DNA of 64,000 nucleotides from Candidatus Nitrosacidococcus tergens (GCF_902810445.1 NZ_LR778175.1:62001-126000); one strand, 5' to 3'. Positions 7,844 through 16,965 are shown, numbered from the stretch's first letter. A program made the numbers and translations. Notes: a model not told the origin generated them from the sequence alone.

Positions 7844-8879
7844 AAATTATTTTACTATCCTTTTTTTTCAGAGAGATCAGGAGCTGAAAACCAAGGTTAG
7901 AGGGTAATACTACTTTATCCAATCCTTCATATAATAAAGTGATCAGCCATTGCATAGGAGAAATACCATAAATAATTCGCAATCCTACATAACTTGTGGT
8001 GGGACGAGGATTAATTTCTAAAATAATGGGTGATTGGTTTTGAACGATGATTAAATCTACCCCAATAAATCCCCACAATCCAGGTAGGGTATTGGCAATA
8101 GTATTTGCAATCTCTTGTAGGTGATGATAAATAGGATTTTCTGCCATAATAGCATTGACTAAGATAGCATTAAGATAAATTCTATTTTTTTTAATTTTCA
8201 TTTGTTGCTGATTAACACTAAGTAATCTTGCTTTTTTTCCATCATAAAGCAAGCTAAGACTAATTGCTTGTCCTTGAATATAGGGTTGAACAATATAGTT
8301 TTTTGTATCAAGGGTATTTTTTTGCTTCCACAAATGTAGATTCAAAGGTGTTTTAAAATAAAAAGTGTAGAGGCATCCAGCACCATCATCTGGCTTACAA
8401 ATCAAAGATTCTTCTTTACTAACTCTGTCTAATTGCCAATCTGATAGTCTTATGGTATACGGCGTATTTAATCCAGCTGTTCTTAAGTATTTCTCTGTTT
8501 CTATTTTACTAGAGGCAATTTGTGTTGCTTGAGGATGGCAGCCAAGCAAGATCTTTCCTGATTTAATAATTTGCTCTTGAATTTTAGTTAAAGTATTTCC
8601 AGATTCAGGGGCGATAGGTAATACCCCATCTACTTTATCTAAACAGTACTGCCAAGTTTGATGAAACTGGGAAAGAGTATAAATTGTATGATAATAATGG
8701 ATGTAAGAAGGGATAGGTAAGCGAAAATCTCGTAAAATAGTAATTTTTATTTCCCTAACCTCTAACAAATCTTTAAGTATTGCCTGGAGCATTAAATCCC
8801 CTTCCTTCATTAAGGAAGCAGGTAGAGGACTTTCACATAAGACTCCACTGGTTATATGCTCATATACTAAAATTTCCAT
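7827..8879 (-). CDS. MfnD-like ATP-grasp ligase
   Basis: A 350-residue ATP-grasp protein (COG1821 type): ICKPDDGAGC supplies the ATP-binding lysine and Gly-rich loop in the middle, YIVQPYIQGQAISLSLLYDG the grasp segment, and FIGVDLI plus ILEINPRPTTSYVGLR the metal-binding Glu/Asn motif. Archaeal MfnD ligates glutamate to tyramine. Bacterial homologues in methylofuran clusters are thought to join glutamate to the tyrosyl core. The N-terminal domain begins MEILVYEHITSGVL, typical of this branch. Only 18 bases separate its start from the divergent HisA-like gene. No Shine-Dalgarno sequence is visible before the ATG. Confidence 0.75.
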   Translation of the reverse strand: MEILVYEHITSGVLCESPLPASLMKEGDLMLQAILKDLLEVREIKITILRDFRLPIPSYIHYYHTIYTLSQFHQTWQYCLDKVDGVLPIAPESGNTLTKIQEQIIKSGKILLGCHPQATQIASSKIETEKYLRTAGLNTPYTIRLSDWQLDRVSKEESLICKPDDGAGCLYTFYFKTPLNLHLWKQKNTLDTKNYIVQPYIQGQAISLSLLYDGKKARLLSVNQQQMKIKKNRIYLNAILVNAIMAENPIYHHLQEIANTIANTLPGLWGFIGVDLIIVQNQSPIILEINPRPTTSYVGLRIIYGISPMQWLITLLYEGLDKVVLPSNLGFQLLISLKKKDSKIIYDGYS

Positions 8880-8897
8880 TATTTTTATTATTGATAA
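8880..8897. promoter_or_regulatory. 18-base divergent start-to-start gap
   Basis: The ATP-grasp gene (minus) and HisA-like gene (plus) begin 18 bases apart. The gap is almost all A/T with no GGAGG-type element for either gene. There is no room for two promoters, so transcription start sites must lie at the start codons or inside the opposite gene. Confidence 0.5.
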
Positions 8898-9620
8898 ATG
8901 AAATTAATTCCAGTACTTGATTTAATGGGAGGTAAAGTTGTTTATGCTACTGGTAAAGAGCGAAAGAATTATTTACCTTTAATTTCCCCCTTTACGAAAC
9001 ACTCTGATCCTATAGAAACAGTAACTAACCTACTAGATTGGTATCCTTTTTCCTATCTCTATCTGGCTGATTTAGATTCTTTGATGAGTCAAGGCGATAA
9101 CTATTCAATTGTTGCTAAGATTGCTTTAAACTTCCCTAAGCTGAAATTATGGTTAGATTCAGGAGTAACAGCCTATATAGAGATTGAGCAATTATTTACT
9201 TTAGGCATAACTCAGTCTGTAATAGGTACAGAAAGTATTACGCATTTAACGGTGTGGAAAGAGTTACAAAATACACCTTACGCTAAGAAAATAATTCTTT
9301 CCTTAGATTATAAAAATAATCACTTTGTGGATTCAGCTGGCTTAGCCCAGAAATTCCAGCTATGGCCAGAAATTATTATTGGAATGGATTTAGATTCGGT
9401 GGGGAGCCAAAAAGGGCTTAATTGGCAATTTTTATCTCAATTAAAAGCAAAGCAGGCTAAAAATGGGAAACTATTTGCTGCAGGGGGAATTTCTTCTTTA
9501 GAAGATTTACAGCAATTAAAGACTTGGGATGCTAGTGGTGCTTTGATCGCTAGTATTCTACATTACGGGCATTTGAATCCAAGAGATCTAGTAGAGGTAG
9601 AGTCTCCTAAAAGTGCTTAA
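8898..9620 (+). CDS. HisA-like TIM-barrel protein of the H4MPT-type cluster
   Basis: The 240-residue protein resembles HisA/HisF phosphoribosyl isomerases: it opens with LIPVLDLMGGKVVYA, has YLYLADLDS (second Asp strand), WLDSGV, and FAAGGISSLEDL near the C-terminus. It lacks a histidine biosynthesis context and matches the COG1411 branch found with tetrahydromethanopterin/methanofuran genes in archaea and methylotrophs. Its reaction is not established. It is the only plus-strand gene in the cluster, starting 18 bases from the divergent ATP-grasp gene, and its last 14 bases overlap the convergent RimK-like gene. Confidence 0.72.
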   Translation: MKLIPVLDLMGGKVVYATGKERKNYLPLISPFTKHSDPIETVTNLLDWYPFSYLYLADLDSLMSQGDNYSIVAKIALNFPKLKLWLDSGVTAYIEIEQLFTLGITQSVIGTESITHLTVWKELQNTPYAKKIILSLDYKNNHFVDSAGLAQKFQLWPEIIIGMDLDSVGSQKGLNWQFLSQLKAKQAKNGKLFAAGGISSLEDLQQLKTWDASGALIASILHYGHLNPRDLVEVESPKSA

Positions 9621-10497
9621 GTTTTTTTATAATGAGTTCATTGACTAATGTTTGGGCAAGATTGCTTTTAGTGACTCTCTGAAGTGCTTTCCAAGCAGGA
9701 ATACTATTTACTTCTAATACTTGATAGCCATTTACAGATTGGATAATATCTACTCCTCCGTAATCTACATCTACAGCCCGGGTAGCTCGGCAAGCTAGCT
9801 GGCTAATCTCTGGATCTAAATCTATTACGGCAATACATACAGCTCCTTGAGCAGCATTGGTAATCCAAGACTGTCCGCAGCGAATCATTGCAGCAACAAC
9901 ACGATGTTGAATTACAAACACTCGCCAATCTTTCCATAAGTTAGGAGTAATTGGTGGAATATATTCTTGTAAATAATATAAATTACCTTCGGGGACAACC
10001 TCATCTAAGTTTTTATGATGAATAAAATGAATTCCTCGACCTTGGCTACCAAATAACGGCTTAATAATCAATTGGTGATTTTCTTGTATTGCTTGAGTAA
10101 TTGCGATGCACACTTGTTCTTTATCTTCGTATACCCAAGTACGAGGTGTAGAAATACCTTTATGGTGTAAGAGCAAAGAAGTTCTTGCTTTATCTACGGT
10201 GCGTTCAATAGCAGAAGGACTATTAAATATAGGTATCCCTAATTTTTCTAGCATATGTAGTATATCTAATCTAAAGCTAATTTGTTCTAAACTACCTGAA
10301 GCAATACCTCGTACAATCACAGCATCAGGCAATTGATTATTCAACCCTGGAATATAAAGTCCAAATGGTAAGCTAAGATCTACTTTACATTGAGACAGAT
10401 TTGAGTAGATTGTCTCTACCTCATAATGAGCTAGAGCAAATGCTAGCTGTTGGCTATGCCAACCATGATTATGATTAAAAACAACAACACAGGGCAT
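9607..10497 (-). CDS. RimK-like ATP-grasp ligase (possible cofactor glutamylation)
   Basis: A 296-residue ATP-grasp protein of the RimK/MptN/CofF family. It has a pre-ATP-grasp domain up to about residue 100, DKARTSLLLHHKGISTPRTW, then IIKPLFGSQGRGI (ATP-binding Lys and loop), YYLQEYI, DWRVFVI, and the metal site GGVDIIQSVNGYQVLEVNSIPAWKAL cut around residues 250-275. MptN adds glutamate to tetrahydrosarcinapterin in methanogens. In this cluster a role in adding glutamates or another amino acid to the pterin or furan cofactor is plausible. It sits 4 bases after the upstream ATP-grasp gene. Substrate remains unproven. Confidence 0.72.
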   Translation of the reverse strand: MPCVVVFNHNHGWHSQQLAFALAHYEVETIYSNLSQCKVDLSLPFGLYIPGLNNQLPDAVIVRGIASGSLEQISFRLDILHMLEKLGIPIFNSPSAIERTVDKARTSLLLHHKGISTPRTWVYEDKEQVCIAITQAIQENHQLIIKPLFGSQGRGIHFIHHKNLDEVVPEGNLYYLQEYIPPITPNLWKDWRVFVIQHRVVAAMIRCGQSWITNAAQGAVCIAVIDLDPEISQLACRATRAVDVDYGGVDIIQSVNGYQVLEVNSIPAWKALQRVTKSNLAQTLVNELIIKKLKHF

Positions 10498-10501
10498 AGA
10501 A

Positions 10502-11674
10502 TTAGCAGGGGAAAAATAATGCTAATAATTGAGTGCATCGTTGATTTATTTGTTTATAGCAGAAATTAATATTTGATCCCTGAGCATGTATTGAGCAAAT
10601 AGGATCTTCTTTGTTAATAACAATGCCTCCATTAGGATAATCATGACAAAAACTAGGCCAAATTATATCTGGTGGAATTAATAGATTATAAGGAGCATAG
10701 AGAATAAAAAAACCCTTTTCTTCAGTAATAAGCTTCATTTTTATTGGTAGCTGCCCGCCTAGCCAGCTATAAATATGAGCAATAAAAGGATTAAATCTAT
10801 CTTGGTATAAATCTAAAGAAGCAGGAGGTCTCGGGTTAATTTCCAGTATCCAAATTTTTCCATTTTTATCTTGAATAAAATCTAAACCATTTAACCCTTT
10901 TAATTCTGTAGCTAGTACTATTTTTTCTATATATTTTTGTAAAAGAATGCGGTTGGAATAACTCAATTTAGAAAGAGTAAAAACTCCTCCATATCGATAG
11001 AGAATGGTCTCCGTAGGTGCGGTTATCAGCAGGTTATACCCAATAATCTGACAGCTCTTACCGTTAGCAAGAAAAGTGACTGATTTCGCTTGACCATTTA
11101 TTTTTTTCTGAAAATAGTAGCCAGAATTAGGAATTAAAGTGCACTGATTAGCAAGACTAATGTGATTACCGCCTGTACCATATACTGATTTATATAGCCA
11201 ACCTTCAAGGTTACTAGGTGGATTAAGTTGAGTTTGGGGAGCAGGAATACTAAGCTTTTCTAATAGAGGGAAAAAACAGGTAGGGTTTTTTAGATTTTTA
11301 ACTTGATTATAGGTATTTCCTAAAAGAATCCATTTTTTGCTTAATTCTTTAAGTAATTCAAGATGATTCTCAATACCTCCACCAAATATTAATCCGATAG
11401 GCTGCTTTTCTACTACCAGCATTTCCATTAAGGATGAGTAGCAGTCTTCTATAGTGATAGAAGGAGAGATTATTATCCAATCTACAGCAGATTCTCTTGT
11501 CTCTGCATCTCCAAAATAATCGACTGCAAATACTTTTTTATATCCAGCTGTTATTGCGGCTTGAGCAAGTGCACGAGCAGTTGCTGCAATAATGACAATA
11601 GGCCAAGAGGGATCCCAAATTTTCTCGGGAAAATAGCTATTTATTTTTAGATTAAAAATGAGATATGAAGAACA
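10502..11674 (-). CDS. Third ATP-grasp protein (COG2232-like), no canonical start codon
   Basis: From the ATG at 11428 the product is 308 residues, but the same frame stays open upstream to a TAG at 11675-11677. That upstream part encodes a clear N-terminal domain: PIVIIAATARALAQAA, then AGYKKVFAVDYFGD, the Rossmann-like opening usual for this family. The ATP-grasp part shows GWLYKSVYGTGGNHI and the metal motif GLNGLDFIQDKNGK with LEINPRPPASLDLY. No ATG, GTG or TTG precedes the domain in frame; candidates are ATT at 11657-11659 or another rare start. Related genes occur in methylotroph C1 cofactor clusters. It follows pntB and precedes the RimK-like gene by 4 bases. A lost start (pseudogene or base error) is the alternative; the exact 5' end is uncertain. 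Confidence 0.65.
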   Translation of the reverse strand, partial: CSSYLIFNLKINSYFPEKIWDPSWPIVIIAATARALAQAAITAGYKKVFAVDYFGDAETRESAVDWIIISPSITIEDCYSSLMEMLVVEKQPIGLIFGGGIENHLELLKELSKKWILLGNTYNQVKNLKNPTCFFPLLEKLSIPAPQTQLNPPSNLEGWLYKSVYGTGGNHISLANQCTLIPNSGYYFQKKINGQAKSVTFLANGKSCQIIGYNLLITAPTETILYRYGGVFTLSKLSYSNRILLQKYIEKIVLATELKGLNGLDFIQDKNGKIWILEINPRPPASLDLYQDRFNPFIAHIYSWLGGQLPIKMKLITEEKGFFILYAPYNLLIPPDIIWPSFCHDYPNGGIVINKEDPICSIHAQGSNINFCYKQINQRCTQLLALFFPC

Positions 11675-11678
11675 CTAG

Positions 11679-11708
11679 CCTAGCCCCTAATTAATCATAG
11701 GAGCTAGG
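11679..11708. terminator. Hairpin between pntB and the ATP-grasp gene
   Basis: Arms 11679-11689 and 11698-11708 pair with one mismatch around an 8-base loop. It lies 17 bases after the pntB stop and directly before the frame of the ATP-grasp gene. No T-tract follows on the minus strand. It may be a weak terminator or processing site between pntAB and the cofactor genes. Confidence 0.45.
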
Positions 11709-11724
11709 GTTAAATCATAAAAAA

Positions 11725-13140
11725 TTATCTATCATGAAGATGGGAAAGGACAGTATCTAAGCTCTCTCTTGCATCCCCAAATAACATTTGAGTATTTTCC
11801 CGATAGAATAAAGGATTATCTACCCCTGCATAGCCCGATGCCATACTCCGTTTTAAAACTATTACAGTTTTGGCTTTCCATACTTCGAGCACAGGCATTC
11901 CTCCAATAGGACCATAAGGATCCTCTTGTGCTGATGGATTAACAATGTCATTAGCTCCAATAACGACTACTACATCAGTGTTTAGAAAATCCTCATTGAT
12001 TTCATCCATTTCTAACACAATATCGTAGGGTACCTTGGCTTCAGCAAGTAGTACATTCATATGCCCAGGCATACGACCCGCTACAGGATGAATAGCAAAC
12101 CGTACATTAATTTTTTTCTCTCGTAACAAACGAGTAATCTCATAGACAATATGTTGAGCGTGAGCTACTGCCATACCATAGCCAGGAACAATAATGACAC
12201 TTTTAGCAGACTTTAGTAAATCGGCCGTATCTTCTGCAGAAACAGCAACTACTTCGCCACCACTTGCCGTAGTCACCGTGCTAGATTGTCCTGATCCAGT
12301 ACCAAATCCACCCATAATCACACTAACAAAGTTACGATTCATAGCACGACACATGATATAGCTTAGAATTGCACCACTACTACCTACTAGGGCACCAATT
12401 ACAATGAGTAAATCATTATCGAGCATAAACCCCGTTGCTGCAGCAGCCCAACCCGAGTAACTATTAAGCATAGAGATAACTACTGGCATATCTGCACCAC
12501 CAATCGCCATCACCATATGGACTCCAAAGCCAAGGGCAATCAGTGTCATTAAAAATAGATAAAGAAATCCTAAGCTTGTACTATCAGTCCCTGTAAAAGA
12601 TTTTCCAAGCCAAAACATAAAGATAAAAAGCCCTAAATTTAACCAATGGCGAGCAGGAAGAAGTAGGGGTTTCCCATCTATTTTTCCACTGAGTTTGCCG
12701 AACGCAACTACAGATCCAGAAAAAGTCATAGCCCCAATGAGAATACCTAAATAGGTTTCTACATTATGAATTGATTCCTCTATGCCGGTAAATTGAGCTT
12801 TGGATCCAAAGAAATTAACATAACCTACTAAAACCGCAGCTAATCCTACCGAGCTATGAAGCACGGCAACTAGCTCTGGCATTTCGGTCATTTTCACATC
12901 TCTAGCAATTTTAACGCCATAGTAAGCACCTACGCCCATAGCGGTAGTAAGTGCTAAATAAGCAAAAAAACCATGAATAGCACCACTACAGATAGTTGCT
13001 AGAATAGCAATCGCCATTCCTGCCATACCATAGAAATTACCTCGCTGGGAGGTTTCTTGATGGCTTAAACCACCTAAACTGAGAATAAATAAAATAGTTG
13101 CACCGATATAAGCTACGGTCACTAAACCTTGAGACATCAC
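11725..13140 (-). CDS. pntB: NAD(P) transhydrogenase subunit beta
   Basis: The 471-residue membrane protein is the beta subunit of proton-translocating transhydrogenase, which uses the proton gradient to reduce NADP with NADH in the inner membrane. The first roughly 270 residues form multiple hydrophobic helices. The C-terminal third is the NADP-binding domain III with VIIVPGYGMAVAHAQH and later VVVIGANDIVNP. It follows pntA by 12 bases. The NADPH produced would support biosynthesis and, if present, H4MPT-linked oxidation balance. Confidence 0.96.
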   Translation of the reverse strand: MMSQGLVTVAYIGATILFILSLGGLSHQETSQRGNFYGMAGMAIAILATICSGAIHGFFAYLALTTAMGVGAYYGVKIARDVKMTEMPELVAVLHSSVGLAAVLVGYVNFFGSKAQFTGIEESIHNVETYLGILIGAMTFSGSVVAFGKLSGKIDGKPLLLPARHWLNLGLFIFMFWLGKSFTGTDSTSLGFLYLFLMTLIALGFGVHMVMAIGGADMPVVISMLNSYSGWAAAATGFMLDNDLLIVIGALVGSSGAILSYIMCRAMNRNFVSVIMGGFGTGSGQSSTVTTASGGEVVAVSAEDTADLLKSAKSVIIVPGYGMAVAHAQHIVYEITRLLREKKINVRFAIHPVAGRMPGHMNVLLAEAKVPYDIVLEMDEINEDFLNTDVVVVIGANDIVNPSAQEDPYGPIGGMPVLEVWKAKTVIVLKRSMASGYAGVDNPLFYRENTQMLFGDARESLDTVLSHLHDR

Positions 13141-13152
13141 CTTTTTAAGCTC

Positions 13153-14730
13153 CTATTTCTTAAACATCCGTAGCATACGTTGGGTTACGAAAAAACCACC
13201 AGTGATATTGACACTGGTAATCAGTACTGCAACAGCAGCAATTAACCCTAAGAAGAACCCAGAGTTTGCAATTTGAATTAAAGCCCCAATGATAATAATG
13301 CTACTAATTGCATTGGTAACACTCATTAATGGAGTATGCAAAGAAGCAGTGACATTCCAAATGACTTGATAACCTATAAAGCAAGCAAGAATAAATACCA
13401 TTAAATGAGGCATAAATGAAGAAGGGGCAGCGACACCCAATCCCCATAAGCCCAAGCCACCTAGCCCCATGAATAAAACAATCTTTTGCTCTTTTTTAGA
13501 AAGGGAACACTTACTTTCCTTAACATATTCCTTTATGGGAGGAAGAGCAGAATAGTCAATTGGGTTAGCTGCTGGAGTAGCAGATATTTTTGGTGCTGGT
13601 GGCGGCCAAGTAATTTTCCCTTGATTTACTGCAGTGACTCCTCGAAGTACTTCATTTTCCATATCCAAGTGGAGTACCCCATCTTTTTCTGGACAAAGTT
13701 CTTCGAGTAAATGACGCAAATTAGTTGCGTATAATTGACTTGACTGAGTAGGAAGTCGGCTAGTTAAGTCTGTATAACCAATAATAGTCACCCCATAACT
13801 GGTAACTGCATTATCCGCTTTAGTTAGGGCACAATTTCCCCCTTGTTCTGCTGCTAAATCCACAATCACACTCCCTGTTTTCATAGATTTGACCATTTCT
13901 TCAGTAATAAGCACTGGAGCCTTTTTACCGGGAATGAGAGCAGTAGTAATGATAATATCGACTTCAGCAGCTTGCTGAGCAAAAAGAGCTATTTCTGCTT
14001 CAATAAATTCTTTACTCATCTCTTTAGCATAGCCACCTGATCCTGAGCCTTCCTCCTTAAAATCTAACTCAAGAAATTCAGCACCCATACTTTCAATTTG
14101 TTCTTTGACTTCAGGACGAGTATCAAAAGCTCGAACAATAGCACCTAATCCAGAGGCGGTACCAATAGCAGAAAGACCCGCTACCCCTGCACCAATAACC
14201 AGAACTTTAGCTGGAGGAATTTTACCCGCAGCAGTAATTTGCCCCGTAAAAAAGCGACCAAAATGACTTGAGGCTTCTATAATAGCTCGATACCCTGCTA
14301 CATTAGCCATTGAACTTAGAGTATCTAGTTTTTGTGCCCGAGAAATGCGAGGGACACTATCTATTGCTAAAACAGTAACATTTTTAGCAGCTAATTTTTC
14401 TAATAATTCTTTATTTTGAGCAGGCCAAATAAAACTAATTAAAGTACTGCCCTTTTGTAATAGTGCTATTTCATCGATTTCTGGCTTGATATATGTTTCA
14501 GGGGGGCGTACTTTTAAGATAATATCCGAGCTTTCCCATAAGGATTTGGCATTTTGGATGATAGTAACGCCTACCCGACTATAGGCTTCATCAGAAAAGT
14601 TGGCATTTAGCCCCGCTCCTGACTCAATAGCTACTGAAAATCCTAATTTTTGTAAATGCACAGCTACTTCTGGCGTAGTAGCAACACGCTTTTCATTACT
14701 ATAAAGTTCTTTTGGTATCCCAATTTGCAT
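13153..14730 (-). CDS. pntA: NAD(P) transhydrogenase subunit alpha
   Basis: A full-length 525-residue fused alpha subunit. Residues 1 to about 370 are the NAD-binding domain I (MQIGIPKE at the start, VLVIGAGVAGLSAIGTA near 173-189, RPEVKEQIES, and SVIVDLAAEQGGN). The C-terminal 110 residues form four hydrophobic helices. The single-polypeptide form is that of Escherichia coli rather than the split PntAA/PntAB of many alphaproteobacteria. It is the first gene of the pntAB pair; the 146-base gap to the divergent gltX should hold its promoter. Confidence 0.96.
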   Translation of the reverse strand: MQIGIPKELYSNEKRVATTPEVAVHLQKLGFSVAIESGAGLNANFSDEAYSRVGVTIIQNAKSLWESSDIILKVRPPETYIKPEIDEIALLQKGSTLISFIWPAQNKELLEKLAAKNVTVLAIDSVPRISRAQKLDTLSSMANVAGYRAIIEASSHFGRFFTGQITAAGKIPPAKVLVIGAGVAGLSAIGTASGLGAIVRAFDTRPEVKEQIESMGAEFLELDFKEEGSGSGGYAKEMSKEFIEAEIALFAQQAAEVDIIITTALIPGKKAPVLITEEMVKSMKTGSVIVDLAAEQGGNCALTKADNAVTSYGVTIIGYTDLTSRLPTQSSQLYATNLRHLLEELCPEKDGVLHLDMENEVLRGVTAVNQGKITWPPPAPKISATPAANPIDYSALPPIKEYVKESKCSLSKKEQKIVLFMGLGGLGLWGLGVAAPSSFMPHLMVFILACFIGYQVIWNVTASLHTPLMSVTNAISSIIIIGALIQIANSGFFLGLIAAVAVLITSVNITGGFFVTQRMLRMFKK

Positions 14731-14876
14731 CTTTTACTACTCCCACTATAAGCTAGGGATTATCTCACACTTATAAAACTTTGTAAGTTTTAATTATCTT
14801 AGAAAAAGCAGTTTAAGTATTTATAATATAAGAAACAATAAATTTTTATGCTTTTTTTAATTAAAGTGAATCCATT

Positions 14877-16277
14877 ATGACAATTTGCACACGGTTTGCC
14901 CCTAGCCCTACTGGTTATTTACACATTGGCGGTGCACGTACCGCACTTTTTTCTTGGCTTTATGCTCGTAAGCAGGGCGGGAATTTCATTCTACGCATTG
15001 AAGATACGGATCTAGAGCGATCATCTATTGAATCGGTTAATGCCATTTTAGATAGTATGGCTTGGTTAGGTCTCGATTACGATCAAGGACCTTTTTATCA
15101 AACAGAGCGGTTTTCTCGTTACCAAGAGATTATTAATCAACTCACTGATTCTGGTCATGCTTATCGCTGCTATTGTAGCAAAGAGGAACTTGAGATACGC
15201 CGTACCGAGCAAATAGCACGGAAAGAAAAACCTCGATACGATGGAAAGTGCCGCCACCTTACTACGCCTAAAGAAGGGATTCCTTATGTCATTCGATTTA
15301 AAAATTCTTTAGATGGGCAAGTGCAAATACGGGATTTAGTACGAGGCACCGTTATATTCCAAAACGGTGAATTAGATGATTTAATCATCGCTCGTACCGA
15401 TGGCACCCCAACTTATAACCTTACAGTTGTAGTAGATGATATGGATATGGGGATTACCCATGTAATTCGGGGTGATGATCATCTGAATAATACCCCACGA
15501 CAAAGTAATATTTTTGCGGCCCTTGGCAAAGAACCCCCAAGTTATGCGCATATCCCTATGATCCTAGGTACTGATAAGCAGCGTCTCTCAAAGCGCCATG
15601 GAGCAGTGAGTGTGATGAGTTATCGGGATTTAGGATATTTACCTGAAGCGTTGCTCAATTACCTAGTGCGCTTGGGTTGGTCTCATGGAGATCAGGAAGT
15701 ATTTACTATTGAGGAGATGATTAAATTATTTAATATTAAAGATATCAATCAATCTGCTTCAGTATTTAATCCAGAAAAACTCCAATGGTTGAACCAGCAC
15801 TATATAAAAAATAGCGATCCGCATCATATCGCTCAACACTTATATTGGTACTTAGAGCAGCTGAAAATAGATATTTCTCAAGGACCTAATTTGATTGATC
15901 TTATTAAAGCCCAACAAGAGAGAGCAAAAACCTTAGTGGAAATGGCACAAAATTGCGTACCTTTCTACTACAATTTTCAAGACTATGAAAGTATAGCTGC
16001 TGAAAAGCATCTAACAATAAGTATTTTAGAGCCATTGCAAGCCTTAAAAGCCCATTTTGAGAATGTATCCTCTTGGACAGCGTCTGAAATTCATCAAGCT
16101 ATTTCTTCAATAGTGGAGAAATATAATTTAAAGCTCGCCAAGCTAGCTCAACCACTCAGAGTGGCAGTGATGGGTCGACCTATTTCTCCCCCTATTGATA
16201 TTACGCTTGAATTATTAGGTAAGGAAAAAACCCTTAGTCGTGTGGAGCGTGCTATTGAATGGATTCAGAGAAACTAA
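14877..16277 (+). CDS. gltX: Glutamyl-tRNA synthetase
   Basis: The 466-residue class I synthetase charges tRNA-Glu. HIGG at residues 16-19 is the HIGH signature and DKQRLSKRHGA near residue 235 contains the KMSKS equivalent. The zinc-binding region is partly present (YRCYCS near 96-101 with CRH near 123). The helical anticodon-binding C-terminal domain ends with PLRVAVMGRPISPP and ERAIEWI. Length is normal. It is monocistronic, divergent from pntA, and converges on queH with a 12-base gap. Confidence 0.96.
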   Translation: MTICTRFAPSPTGYLHIGGARTALFSWLYARKQGGNFILRIEDTDLERSSIESVNAILDSMAWLGLDYDQGPFYQTERFSRYQEIINQLTDSGHAYRCYCSKEELEIRRTEQIARKEKPRYDGKCRHLTTPKEGIPYVIRFKNSLDGQVQIRDLVRGTVIFQNGELDDLIIARTDGTPTYNLTVVVDDMDMGITHVIRGDDHLNNTPRQSNIFAALGKEPPSYAHIPMILGTDKQRLSKRHGAVSVMSYRDLGYLPEALLNYLVRLGWSHGDQEVFTIEEMIKLFNIKDINQSASVFNPEKLQWLNQHYIKNSDPHHIAQHLYWYLEQLKIDISQGPNLIDLIKAQQERAKTLVEMAQNCVPFYYNFQDYESIAAEKHLTISILEPLQALKAHFENVSSWTASEIHQAISSIVEKYNLKLAKLAQPLRVAVMGRPISPPIDITLELLGKEKTLSRVERAIEWIQRN

Positions 16278-16289
16278 TGAAGGGATTGT

Positions 16290-16940
16290 TTAATCTTCAC
16301 CATAGTACTTAACACCAATTTTAATGCGATCTTTTCCTTTTGATTGGCGCCAGCGATTAGTATCCCGTAGAGAGTAAACACAACCACAATACTCTTGCAT
16401 ATAGAATTGCTCTCTTTTGCTAATCTCTAGCATTCGCTGGGAGCCGCCTTTTTTGCGCCAATTATAAGTCCAGTAGATCATATCCGGATAGCGAGCTGCC
16501 GCTTGAGTACCACTTTGATTAATTTGATCCATATTTTTCCATCTGGAAATGCCTAAAGAACTGCTAATGGTGTCAAAACCGTGTTCATGGGCATATAAAG
16601 CAGTACGTTCAAAACGCATATCAAAACATAGGGTGCAACGAGCACCTCGCTCTGGCTCATTTTCAAAGCCTTTGACTCGGTGGAACCAATTATCTACATC
16701 GTAATCTGCGTCAATAAACTCTATATGATGCTTTTGAGCAAAGCGGATATTTTCCTGTTTACGTAATTCATATTCTTGAATAGGGTGAATATTGGGATTA
16801 TAGAAAAAAATAGTATAGTCAATGCCAGATGCAGTGATTGCTTCCATAACTTCGCCAGAACATGGGGCACAACAGGAATGAAGTAATAATTTCCTATGCC
16901 CTTCAGGTAGATTCAGATTTAGGCGTTCAAATTTAGACAT
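16290..16940 (-). CDS. queH: Epoxyqueuosine reductase QueH
   Basis: The 216-residue DUF208 protein carries SCCAPCSGEVMEAI (Cys23, Cys24, Cys27), GARCTLCFDMRFERTA near 100-115 and EYCGCVYS near 183. These cysteines match the iron-sulfur and redox sites of QueH, the cobalamin-independent reductase for the last step of queuosine synthesis in tRNA. SSSLGISRWKNMDQI is also conserved. It follows sspB by 25 bases and may be read through from it. No queG lies in the window. Confidence 0.9.
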   Translation of the reverse strand: MSKFERLNLNLPEGHRKLLLHSCCAPCSGEVMEAITASGIDYTIFFYNPNIHPIQEYELRKQENIRFAQKHHIEFIDADYDVDNWFHRVKGFENEPERGARCTLCFDMRFERTALYAHEHGFDTISSSLGISRWKNMDQINQSGTQAAARYPDMIYWTYNWRKKGGSQRMLEISKREQFYMQEYCGCVYSLRDTNRWRQSKGKDRIKIGVKYYGED

Positions 16941-16965
16941 AGTAATTCATATAATTTTAGATAGA

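Noticed and set aside
8898..9620. Histidine biosynthesis hisA
   Set aside because: No other his genes are present and the context and divergent sequence fit the COG1411 cofactor-cluster branch.
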